A program made the translations under genes and the position numbers. The notes under the pieces were generated by a model. That model was not told the DNA's origin, ran no database searches, and was given only the letters and a program-made list of their open reading frames with translations. 64,000 bases of DNA from Apus apus (Eukaryota > Chordata > Aves > Apodiformes > Apodidae), in contig NC_067290.1 in assembly GCF_020740795.1 (NCBI RefSeq), positions 12,382,001 through 12,446,000 of the forward strand. The letters are read 5' to 3'. Positions within the stretch are counted from its first letter, which is position 1, and every line of letters starts with the position of its first letter. Positions 19,131 to 30,003 of the stretch are shown here, in pieces.

Positions 19131-20719
19131 ACTTTTCTAAGATTTTAAGTGGTGGTGACGAAAGCTGGGGCCTGAGTGTTCATCTTGTAAAAGAAGGACA
19201 AGGGCACACAGGATAAGCCATGTTCAAAGCAAAGGCAGGCAAGTCTCCCGGCAGGGCACACAGCAAGGCTTTGCTGTTTCTACCACATCTCAATGTTTTA
19301 GGGCCGTAATTTCTTAGACATAGGTTTCTCTCCGAGCTCCCTTTTTCTCCCAGTTACTTTCACGGCTTTGTGCTTCTGTTCTGCATTTTCTACTTTCAGT
19401 TTCTACTTTTTTCCTAGTTCATGTGTAGGGTTTTCTTCCATTGTTTTTCAAGCGCAAAGAAAACAGATGCCTTCATTTCCTTTCCAAGTCAGGTTATTTA
19501 ACTCTCGGCACTTGATTGGGGAAAAATATCGCAAAAGGAGGCTCCTGAAACATCTTTTTTAAGCCTGTTTAAGCCAAAATTGTTAGAAATGAAAACAGCA
19601 GTATGTGCTAGCAGAACACTGTCTTAATATTGTCACTGTGCATCCCGTTTTGCAAACATAAAACCCAGCAAGGTCCTTCTGGTCCACTGCAAATTTTCTT
19701 TGTTCTCGACTATCTGCCAAGTTGACCCCTATACTGTTCATGTCCCTGTTTCTATACAATTACTAAATTAACACAATTTCAGAATCTGGGGAAGAAAGCT
19801 ATTTCCAGCATTTCTCCCCTGCCATACTCTACCACGACAAGTAACTCTCCAAGGCTGAAAGCAAAGCTGGGACTAGAGGGTCTGAAAGCAGCATTTTGTC
19901 CTCAGGACCTGTAGCTGCCATTGCTGTTCTTCCACCCTCACTTAACATTCTTGATACTTTGCCCCCACTGACTAGATCTTTTGTTATCTGTAGTACGATG
20001 ACTTAGGAGGGCACTCCTCTTATGCAACAGCAAGTACCAAGATTACTTTGCACAAAATTAGATTAGGGCTTAATATTGAGGTAATTATAGCAGATCTGTG
20101 GATCCCCACTCATGTGCAATCTGCAAAACACTTCCCATTTGTGCCAGGTTTTTTTTCTTTATATCCTCTCTGCCCAGACACCTCCAGCATGTCAAACGGG
20201 ATGCGAGGTGCCCACATGCTGAACAAAACCGGTTCTGCCTGGGTGAGATAGCTGTCTTTAAGCACCCACCACTGGCCTGCAGCTGGCAGCAGAAGCACAT
20301 AGGGACAAGAGAAACTAACACCAGCTCTTGAAAACAACCATCCTTTTGTACCCACAGCTGATGCTCTCATCAGTGTTTCTCCTGTTCTCCCACCACACAA
20401 CACCTGTTGAGATTGTGCTGGTTCAGATCAAACACCTATCAACCACCCTGCCTGACACACACAAGGTACCTCAGATGACTAAAAGAAGGAGCAAACACAT
20501 TAATAACTCTGCAACTGTATTTTCTCAGTTTCCAGCTTGGGGGTATTCTTGGTCTTTTTTAAATATTTGTGCTCAGCAGCCCATGTGGTAACACCTTCTG
20601 CTGTGATTTCACCTGTTTGAAGCCACGCAAATCGCTGTCATTCCAAGCCCTTGGTGGCACTGCACAGACTGCAGGAGAGGCACCGCCCGTTTTGATCTAG
20701 ACCAGACTGTACTCAGTCA

Positions 20720-21340
20720 TGTCTTTGCCAAGCTGAAGGGTTCAAATCTTCTTAAACATCCCTTGTATGGAATCCATTCCTTATCCCCAATCATTCTTGT
20801 CAGCTTCTGCTTTGCTTTTCCAGTTGCACTGTATCTCACAGCCCACCTTCCTTCATGCAAAACCACAGTGATTAGTGTTCCAAGAGCTGAGAGCCATGAT
20901 CACCCTCTGCTTTCTGCTTTATTTCCTTCCCCAAAGCCCTCACATATGCCCACATGCTCACTGCTGAACATTAAACCCACATTTTCACAGAATTATGACA
21001 AGTTCTTCCTTTTAATTGGCAATTAAATTTTATCCCATCAGTGCATAAACAAAGTTGGGTTTTTCCCCCACTTTGTATTTATCTGGAACAAATTTCATTT
21101 GACATTTTACTGCTTGTCATTCAGTGTCAGAAGGCTAAGCTGCAATTCTTCCTAGTCAGCTTGTCTCTTCTTCCCTTACTCATCAGATCATTTATGAGTA
21201 TGCTGAACAGCCCAGGTGCAACACAGATTCCCACTCTTCTCTTGTCCCAAACTTCCCTTCTCTGCGCTTGTCAAGTAATTAAAAAACTCCAGTAGATTTA
21301 AGCAGCACCATTTATTTTGCAAAGGCCATGTTGACTTTCT
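20720..21340 (-). mobile_element. degenerate CR1 LINE fragment (RT domain)
   Basis: On the minus strand, 21216-21184 reads PGLFSILINDL, the CR1 RT motif usually LGPVLFNIFINDL. Upstream of it 21336-21325 reads SQHG, the start of the SQHGFTKGKS motif. Near 20790-20830 the reverse complement keeps a piece of the tail region. Motif order fits a minus-strand CR1, but the spacing is shorter than in an intact element, so there are internal deletions. Confidence 0.6.
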
Positions 21341-24300
21341 CCCACCATAAGTTGTTAGTCCATACGTTCACTTTTTTTTTCTTTGTAGTTTATTTTTTAG
21401 AAAGACATTGAACTCTGTGACATCCTGCTGAACTGTCTTTAAGAGCTTCTACCTCGTAAGCCATCTTCTACTTCTCTGGCTGCAAGATATTAAGTGAGAA
21501 GTTACATAACATAATCAGTAATTCTGTCCTTCCATCCCCACTTTTCCTTTGGAACCCTTGAGGAAGCACCATCTGCTCTTGGCATTTTGTCTCTATATTT
21601 ATAATTTTGCTCTAAAAACATATTTCCTGACACTTCAAGCAGGGACAGATCTTCCGTGTTCCCCATGAAGAGAATTTCTGGCATAGGAACCTCTTTGGAC
21701 TCCTCCACAGCAAACAGGAATGCACATAATTTAACTTTCTACTAATGGCTTCATCATCAAATATTTCTTTCAGTTCTTCATTGTCTATTGACTCTCCATA
21801 CTCCAGTAACTTTCTTGTGTTTGATGTACTTGGAAAAAATTTTTTTTTTAGTTGCTATTAGAATGATGTTGCTCAGAGTCTTTCTGGCGGGTCCTTATAT
21901 TTTTCATCTGACTCGCCAGAGTTCACGTTCTTATTTACTTTTCTGGTCAACTTCACAACTTGATCTTTCTGAAGGCTGTATTCTTCTTTCAAATACTTTA
22001 TTTATCCCAAACTGTGTGCTCATTCTCATCTGTCAACATTCCACAGTATAATTTAAAATCTTCCCAATAACTTTTTCAATTTCAAGCGTAAAAGACTAGT
22101 TCTGCTGTGGTTTACATGGAGCCCAGCCTTTCCAAACAGCTTTTGGACTGAGGTTCAAAAAAATGAGCCAATTCACTTTGTCAATACCAAGCCAAGACCC
22201 TACTGTGACATAGCCTTCTCATCTCACACAATTTCAACAGAGCGGATAGAAGATGAAGAACAAAGAGCCTCCAGGTGTAAAACATAAGAAAAATTAAATG
22301 TTAGTGAAGAATGCAAACAGATAACTAGTACTTGGAGAGCTGCTAGCTCTTCCAAAACACTGACACACACAAAGACAACCTTAAAACTGTGAAGATGAAG
22401 GGGAGGAATCACTTTGTATGCATCCGTGCTAGGGATCTACTCCAAATGTCACAGTTCAATCAGTCAGAACAGTCAGGTGAGGCAGAACTATTTATTGTTG
22501 CAAAATACTGCTAATTAACTGAGCAACGAGATTGAATTCAGCCCAGTTTCTGATTAAAAACAACAATAAAAAAAGAGCAAATAAAACCTGCACAATTGTC
22601 AGAGCTCAAGGAAAGAAAGATCTCATATTATTTGTGGGTGTGCTGCCCAATTTTACTCACTATAACGACTCTCCATCTGTTCCTTCTACTAGGGACCTTG
22701 GTCATGAAGGCTGGTCAAAGAAAGACAGTGAGCCTTGTTCTGATTAGTTTAATTAGATGATTCAGTTAGGAAGGACTGGCTGCTAGTTAATTAAAAGACG
22801 GTCTATGGATATCTTAGTTTTTTTACTGCCTCACATGCCCTTCCCAAGTGAAAACATGGTGATAGGAAAAGGACAGAAGAGAGGATGAACAGATCAGAGT
22901 TGCCCTACAAACTCCGATTATACTTTTGGTACCTTTTGTTCACAGTTCAGAAATAGGCAAGAACAGAGATGATATCAAGGCCAGAAGGCACCCAGACACT
23001 TAAGAGAGGCCTCCAAGCGTGTGCATCTGCACAGCATGAAGGTGAGCTGCACATGCACAGTGCTGTTCTGTATGATGGGATTTCACCCTTATTACTTGCT
23101 TACTAAGACAGACTCATCATGGATCAATTTAAGATTTAAAGGGCTTGCTGGCTAACCTTTATCAACATGCTAACTTCCTCAAACTCGCCCATTAAATTTT
23201 TCCTCCATATTAGCTAAACTGCATTTGAAAATAACTTGTAAGACAACACAGCAGTATATAAGAGTTTAAATGGATGTGGAACAGCAGCCACATTAGCGTG
23301 TAAAAGATAGTGTCTGAGTGGAGACTTGGAAAGAACCTAATGATATCACAGCAGCAGGGAATAAAATGTTACAGAGAGACTGAATGAGAAGGTAGCAGTC
23401 AAGGTCAGAAATTTCTAGGGCTGAGTGGACCAGAGAAATAACAAAGACAAGCCAACAGAGTCTGGGGCAACATAAATATGTTGAGAGAAAAAGTCAAACT
23501 GTAAAAAGTAAAAAAACCCAAGAGTTACCATGAAAATAAGGAAATATTATGATATTTCTAAGCCCCTCCAAACTATCAAATTGTTTTTATTTGGAATTTG
23601 CTTATCTGAAGAGCCATCACTAGTCCTACATCCTGGTGGCAGTTAAGATAATTTAGGATGTTTTTACTGTCAATTCCTGGCTCAGAGAACTCCCCGCCTC
23701 TGGCGTTCAATTGCTGTGGCACCCGGCCAGAGTGTGAGCTGGGTGAGCTAGGAGGGGTAACACAAGAGTTGCTCAGCTTAGCTCTGTGGCTGAATTTCTT
23801 TTGCCCCTTGTTTGAAGGTGCATTTGTGTCTTAAGAAATTACTTAAAAAAAACCACACCACGTATTCTAGTGTTAAATGATACAAATCGCCCAATAAAAC
23901 TGGTTTATGTCAAGCATTTAAGCTGAATGTACTGTTGAGCCTTCCAGTGAACTAATTAGAATGAAATAAGGCTAATGGCAATTTTTCTTTTTTTAAACTT
24001 GCAGCCTTGGTCCAAAGGAGAGCCAGAATTAGCCTGTGTATCTGAAACAGAAATGCTAGTGCTGTGTGGCTGAAGACCTGGGTAAGGCCAGAATAGGGCA
24101 GGAGGAGGGCACAGGGATGGATGCATCAGAAGAGCCCTCAGCACAAAGTAAACATTTTCACAATCAATCTTTTTTTTATTTCCCTACTGAAAAAAATGAA
24201 AAAAAACCCTCCTTAAAATCCCAAAAGAAAGCCATTGGAGAATCTAATACTTTGAGTCACTAACAACACTGAGGAGAAGCAAAGCTAATTTCTGAGAGAA

Positions 24301-25576
24301 AAACAGGTTTATGAAAGTTTTGTTTTTAGAAGATGTGCACTGTTTTCACATTACCCCAGAACTGTTACCTAGTCTAAGCTCTGGGGAAGAAAAAAGTGAC
24401 AACAAATCTAACATTCCCTGGGCAGGTCCTAGGACTTAGTTTTTTTTAATCCTGCCATGACATACAGAAAGAGGGGGTGGGAAGCACAGCTGGGGAAGGG
24501 TTCCCTGCCACAAACAGGTGAACTGAACTGGCAGAGGAACAAAAGCTGGATATGAGGCAGCACCTAAAAACAAACCAACCCCCGTTCCAGACACCTCGAA
24601 GAGACAGACTTAAAGGGACATCAAAGCAGTAAAGGCATCATTTGACTGGGGACAATACTTTGCCCGGAGTCTCTGCAATAACTTTAACTCTGCAAACCTC
24701 TAGATTAAGCTTTTGGAGATTTTTTAGACCCAAAACACAACTTCAGCAGTCTTGAGGCTCCTCTCACCCCTGCAGGGACAGGCTAAGATGGTTTAGGGAG
24801 GGCCTCATCTTCAGCCTCGGCGAGACCGCTGGGCCACGCGAAGTCGACCGCCTCAAAAAGCCCGTTTTAACCCCAAACCCAGCTCTCACACACTTGCCCG
24901 CGCGCCCCGGGCACCGAAGGAACAAGTTTGCAGCGGCGCCCCGGGAGACGGGCCCTTCCCCGGCCCAACTTCCAGCACCCGCAGCCCCGGGGGCGCTGCC
25001 GCCGGCGCCCGGGCCCGGCCCCGCATCGCCCCCCGGGCCCGGCCCCGCGCTCCCGCGCGCCCGGGTGACGTCACCACAACAAGCTGCCACTCAGCGGGTC
25101 CCACCTCCCCCCTGCCCACCCGTGTCACACCCCGCGGGGAGCGCGCCGGGAGGCAGCGCCGCCCCCGCACCGCCCACGGCGGCGCTGGCAGCAGCGGGGT
25201 CCCCGCCGCGGGGCAGCCCCCGGGGGCCGCGCCCCGGCCCGCACGCCCGCCCCTCCCCCGCTGCCGTCGCCCGGAAAAGGCCCCGTTACCGGCCCCGGAA
25301 ACTTGGGGGCTCCCGGAGGGGCGGCCGGGCCGCCGCACACGCCTCCCCCCCCCCCCCACCCCCCCCTCCTTTTTGTGCGCGCCCGGACGCGGCGGCGAGA
25401 GGCTCGGCCAGGCCCCGTCCGCCCCCGCCCGCCCGCAGGCCGCGGCGCGGGCTCCCGGCGAAGGCGGGCGGGCCCCACCCGGCGGCGCCGGCAGCAGCGA
25501 AGCGGGGGCGGGGGGAGAAAGCCGGCGAGCCGGCCCCGTCCCCGCGCGGCGGAGAGTTCCCTCCCCGCCCCGGTAC

Positions 25577-25700
25577 CTGCGGCCTGCGCTGGGTCTGGCT
25601 CCCGCCGCTTCCTGCTCCACAGGCCCGAGCTCGAGCAGCGGCGAACGGAAGCGGGCGGGGCGGGGGCGTGCGCGCTCCCCGGCCCGGCGCTGCGCTCCCC
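25577..25700 (-). other. RHOA: proposed noncoding first exon of RHOA
   Basis: The 3' boundary is a donor-like GCAG|GTACCG on the minus strand. The 5' boundary is only a guess, set about 50 bases downstream of an inverted CCAAT box (25749-25753) and GC boxes. The ATG exon begins two bases before the start codon, so a separate 5' UTR exon is required, and this island is the obvious place. Confidence 0.5.
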
Positions 25701-25748
25701 GCCCGGCCCCGCCCGCCCCGGCCCTGCGCGCCCCCGCCCGCCCGCGGG

Positions 25749-25753
25749 CCAAT
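25749..25753 (+). promoter_or_regulatory. CCAAT box
   Basis: A CCAAT core in the context GGGCCAATCGG. It reads CCAAT rightward and ATTGG toward RHOA, and NF-Y works in either orientation. It sits 43 bases before a rightward TATA box and upstream of the proposed RHOA first exon. Confidence 0.55.
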
Positions 25754-25791
25754 CGGGGCGGCCCGGCGCGGGGGCTGCCGGGAAGGGGCGC

Positions 25792-25797
25792 TATAAA
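25792..25797 (+). promoter_or_regulatory. rightward TATA box in the RHOA CpG island
   Basis: GGGCGCTATAAATGCC gives a TATAAA on the plus strand, 43 bases downstream of the CCAAT box. A start would fall near 25820-25830. TATA boxes are uncommon in CpG-island promoters, and no protein gene is recognised to the right for the next 10 kb. Confidence 0.5.
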
Positions 25798-27304
25798 TGC
25801 CCGGGTGCTATTTACGCCGCGCGGGCCGGGCGGTTGCGCCGGCGCGGTGGGGCCCGGACGGGAGCGCCCGGGGCCTCGGCTGCTCCTCGGCGCTGCTGGG
25901 GCGGCGGGGGCTGGGAGGAGCGGTCTGTGCTCCTGCCCTGCCTCCCTCCTGGCCCGCTGAGCCGCGGGGCTCCCTTCGGCCCGGCGCGTGTCCTGTGGGG
26001 AAGCGCCGGTGTTGGAAGGCCCGCTGCTGGGCGCCTGGCGCTCGCGGGACGGCGGCTGTACCGAGGAGTTGTTGGATCGGGGGGCCCCGTCTGCTCCGTG
26101 CAGGCCTTTCAGATGAGGCTGTGTGAGCTGAGAGCGGGTTCCCTGTTTGTTAGACCCGAACAGCTGAGCTCTGCTGTTAACAGCAGCTGAGCAGAGCTGG
26201 AGGAAGCCGGGGAGCTGGCAGGCAGCACGGGACAGAGCTGGAAGGGCTGGAGTCTGTGCCACGTCTCACTGCCAGGATCTCCTGAGCATGGTCTCTGGCA
26301 CGCCTGATGGTGAGGATTGCCCTCATCTTGGGATGCAGAGCCCTGTGTGTGAAGCAGTGCCTTCTTTGTGGCCCAGATGAAGGGAACTGCTTCATCTGTT
26401 GCCTTGTTTTGCCCCTTGCACCCCTAGAAAGAGTGAACAGGTGGAGCTGGCCTTGGGGGGCCTCAGGCATTGCTTTTCTGAAAGGGGATTTTGTGTATAT
26501 TGAGGGGGATGAGGACAGTCTGTACATCTCTCAAGGTCCCCTTGTGCAACAGGGACAGTAGCCTTTAGCTGGCATTTGGGGAGAGCCTATTCAATCCTGG
26601 TTCCCGTAAGGGAAACTGGGAGCTGCCGTGCCAATCCTGGTACATGATCCTGTTCAGAGGTGCCTCTTCCCATCCCCATTCCCTCCTCGTTTCACAGCAC
26701 TTGCATTGCCAGCTAACTTTAGACTGACCTTTTTATGAACTACTCACTGGTGCCTGTAGAGGAAGGAGCTGCTTATCCCTTGTCAGTAAGTGTGTCTCTG
26801 GGACCAGTTTGCTCCATGAAGAGTTTCCAGGAAGCTGACTTTTTAAATCTAGCAAACATTTGATACAAACTGATACATGGGGTTAATGCATACAGTTTGG
26901 GACTGATTCTCAAGGGACAATCAACAGTGTGCACTGTTGTGAGGCCCTGTGGTTGTTTGTCCTGTGGGATGGTGGCTACACCTTCATCTCTGACCTTATA
27001 GAAACACTGAGACAGAAGTTCATCAGTCTGAAGTCTGCAGTGGAATTACCTGTATGGTATGGACACCAGTTTGGTGGGATTTTAATCACAAGTCAGTTAT
27101 TCCTAGGTCATAGGTTCTTTTTGTTTGTTTGTTCTTTCTATCTGATAGAGATCCTTGTGGCCTACTACTTTTTTTCATTTGTCCTGGTTTGAGCTTCATC
27201 CTGGCTCAAAGCAGGACATTCACGGTCCATTAGGAAATTTGGCCTTTGTTTAAAAAACACTGGTGGGTGTTTTGATCACAGTATGTGTGTTCTCCTTATC
27301 CTAG

Positions 27305-27380
27305 AGTAGAATCTCCTTGCCCGAGGTGGAGAGCTCTTCGGATTTGGAAGGATCTAAGGTCCCAGGTCCTGCTCTCTCAG
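27305..27380 (+). other. candidate exon of a rightward transcript
   Basis: A pyrimidine-rich tract ending TCCTTATCCTAG precedes it, and CTCTCAG|GTAAGC follows, both good splice signals 76 bases apart. Two of the three frames stay open, which is not significant at this length. A strong donor TCA|GTAAGT at 26786 could end a first exon from the TATA promoter at 25792. No protein family is recognised, so a long noncoding RNA is the modest guess. Confidence 0.25.
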
Positions 27381-29232
27381 GTAAGCACTGTTCGAGTGGG
27401 CATCATGTTAATCACAGTGCTTCAGGAGCCACTTTTCTCAATGTTAGTAAATAGATAGCTTTTAATGGATTGACATGAAGATGGAAGCCAACAAGCTCTG
27501 CTACCAGCTATGAGGGCCCTCAGTCTAACTCTCTGTAAACCACACTTTTTAAAGTTGTTTGTAGTGAGAACTTGACACGTTCTCTTACCTTTGTCTCATT
27601 TCTGTCATGGTTCGAAATCAAGTATCATAATTTGCCTTTCAAACTTTTTTAACATAGCATTCCCAGTTTCTGGACAAGCTTATCAAACATAACATGACAG
27701 TACATTAATGTTGTTTTTGCTGTAGAGCTATAAGCTGAGCAGTGTGAAGCAACTGCCTGTCCTAGTAAAAATGCCCCCGGAAACTTGTCTTTCCAAGCTA
27801 ATTTGGATATCCACCTCCTCTTAAAGTCAAGAACTTTCATCTGAACCCAGGCTACACAGATTCATAAAAGATGAAAATTAGCAGGTCAAGCAACTCCAAA
27901 CATGTAAAGTGTCTTCACAGGTTCCTCATATGTGGCCTAATGAAACAAATGGGAACTCTGCCAATGGTGCCAGTATATATCTATATAAAAGTAAAAGCAG
28001 CAGAGTCCAAACCAAAAGGAGATCTATTACTCACATTTAGGACATCACTCTTTCTCTCTCCCCAGTCTAAGCATTTAGGCCAAGTGCAGGTTTGATGAAG
28101 TTAAGTTTCTGACTTGTCTCGCAGGTAGAGAAGCCTGAGGGGCAAGTCACTTTTCTGAAGTCCTAAAGGAGGTGGCCACCTCAAAAGCCAGTCCTTTAAC
28201 ATCCTCTGTCCCTGTTGCTGTAGCAATTAACTCACTTGTGTCTCTCCACTTGTGTCAGCTTGCAGATGGACCTGTCGGTGCTGTGTTCATCAGCATTGCT
28301 ATCATGATAGCCCTAACACTGGGGAGAACTCCAGTGCTCTGCACAGAGGATTTTCACAGAACAGGGAACTGCCCTTCTTTAGGGAGAAGGAAATCCAAAC
28401 CCTCTGATTTTCACAGGGGAAGCAGAAGCTCCAGAAAGTTTCTGGCCTCTGGTCAACACAGGCTCTTAGCTGTGGTTGGAGAAGTGAAGCCTACAAGCTC
28501 CAGCTCAATGCAGTTGAAGTCTGTGACACCAGTGCAGGTTTCTTTGTGAGACAGGCACCTCCTGGGTGGCATTGGTCTGGCTTCCCTGGCCCAAGGAGTA
28601 GCAAGCTCTGCTGCAGGACTGCTGGAGGAGGAACCAGCTCTGTATTGTCACTGAGAGAAACCCTGGCACAGAAACCATCAAGGTTCAGAGGAACACAGGC
28701 TTTCCGAGCACAGCTTGGGTGTGGAAGCTTATCCCCTGCCTCCCCAGATGCAGAAATCGCTCTTTAAAATCCTACAGTGAAGTGACCAGAGATACTTGTG
28801 TTCTGTATTCCCTGTCCAAGTGTGGGATCCTCCTGGTTCCCTCATGTGAAGGAGATTTATTACCTAAACCCAAGGTTTATCTCACATCTCTACCCAGGAT
28901 TGTGTGTCCAGAAGCCTGAACCTCTTAGAGACGCTGGCTGGCTCTTGGGCATGACAGCTCCAGGCAGCAGTGACCAAGCTCATCCCTTAATCCTAGTGTG
29001 ACCCACCTTCCTGTCTCTCACAAATAGGCCACGAGCAGCTCCTTGTGCAGTTCTGAAAATCTTTTCTGCATTTCACTATATTTTTTGTTGCAAATAATTT
29101 ATTTTTCTGCACAATTCTTTTAACTGGTATCTCAGTTGAAAGCTGCTTGAATTCAATTCACCATCATTTAGCTTCTTTCACACCAACAAAACACCTTTGC
29201 TTTAAGCTTGTACAGGGCATTTTGCTATGGCA

Positions 29233-30003
29233 AGAAAATGCATAGAAAGTAAGTTTACCTTGTTGTATGTGTGGAGAGACTTAATTGAATTAAAAACCCT
29301 GTCAGAAAAATCTATGGTTTGACTAGCTGGCAGCAAGCAAGACCAGTGAAGTCCAGCTTATGCTCAATGACAAAATTTATCCAGAACTTTTAGTTTTTAA
29401 ATAGAGCAGAACAGACAAAATCCAGAGAAGTTTAGTAGGATCCAGCAATAATTCTACCATGCAGAAATATTGAGTGCTGTGTAAAACTTTAGAAAAATAG
29501 AAGATTTCAGTTGTACAGTAAGATATTTAATATTAACTTTTTGTGCAGCTTACAATAAGATAATCTGATAATTTCCTGCTTTCTGAATTTTGAGATATTT
29601 GGAAGAATTAATTACACTCTGTAAAAGTGAAATAAAAACTGTTTCCCTTCTTAGTTTTAGAGACTAAATGGAGCAGAATATATTGATGCAACTTGATCCT
29701 GAAATAATTAAATTTCTCCACCATGTTACTGTTTTTTCAAATTCTGTTTTCCTGTTGAGTGCCACCCCCAATTCTGGTTTTGTTTCAAGAACCATCAAAA
29801 AAACCCCTAGGCTTAAACTCTGCATGAGGCACAAACGTTCTGGCACATGCAACACTCTGCTTATATCCCAGGCTGGCTTGTCAGCAGAGGGAACACGTCA
29901 GGGATAACATCCTACTGACACGAAACGTTCATATGTGATTTCCATTAAATGGTCAGTACATCCATTGCAAAAAAAAAAAAAAAAAAAAAAGAGAAAATGC
30001 ATA
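29233..30003 (+). mobile_element. retrocopy-like insert with poly(A) and target-site repeats
   Basis: The 12-mer AGAAAATGCATA occurs at 29233-29244 and again at 29992-30003, the second copy one base after a run of 22 A (29969-29990). An ATTAAA at 29943-29948 lies about 20 bases before the A-run, as a transcript's poly(A) signal would. This is the signature of LINE-driven insertion of a polyadenylated RNA. The body (about 725 bp, AT-rich, with another AATAAA near 29631) has no recognised source gene. Confidence 0.45.

Larger units (their letters stand above)
9296..25576 (-). other. RHOA: RHOA intron 1 (about 16.3 kb)
   Basis: This is the space between the ATG exon and the proposed noncoding first exon. 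It is mostly unique AT-rich sequence with degenerate CR1-type copies, listed separately. Unannotated stretches (9.3-10.08, 10.5-11.5, 11.7-17.08, 17.2-18.44, 19.13-20.72 and 21.34-24.75 kb) show no gene that I can support. There is A-rich simple sequence at about 15045-15082 and 18279-18294. The rightmost part of the intron enters the CpG island. Confidence 0.7.
24750..26130. promoter_or_regulatory. RHOA: CpG island over RHOA first exon and promoter
   Basis: Base composition changes abruptly to very high GC with dense CpG, many GGGCGG/CCGCCC boxes and long C-runs, then falls back near 26.1 kb. It holds the only good location for the RHOA 5' end upstream of the ATG exon. The RHOA-strand donor GCAG|GTACCG lies at 25577/25576. 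Elements pointing the other way (CCAAT, TATA) are listed separately, so this may be a two-way promoter. Confidence 0.85.

Noticed and set aside
24886-26262. Very long ORFs on both strands (up to 458 codons) in the first CpG island
   Set aside because: They are Pro/Ala/Arg/Gly-rich on both strands and in several frames at once. This follows from extreme GC content with few stop codons. No domain or splice logic supports them.
26307-26561. 84-codon Cys-containing ORF downstream of the orphan promoter
   Set aside because: It is short, lacks a recognised domain, and ORFs of this size occur throughout the window. It could be a noncoding transcript's chance ORF.
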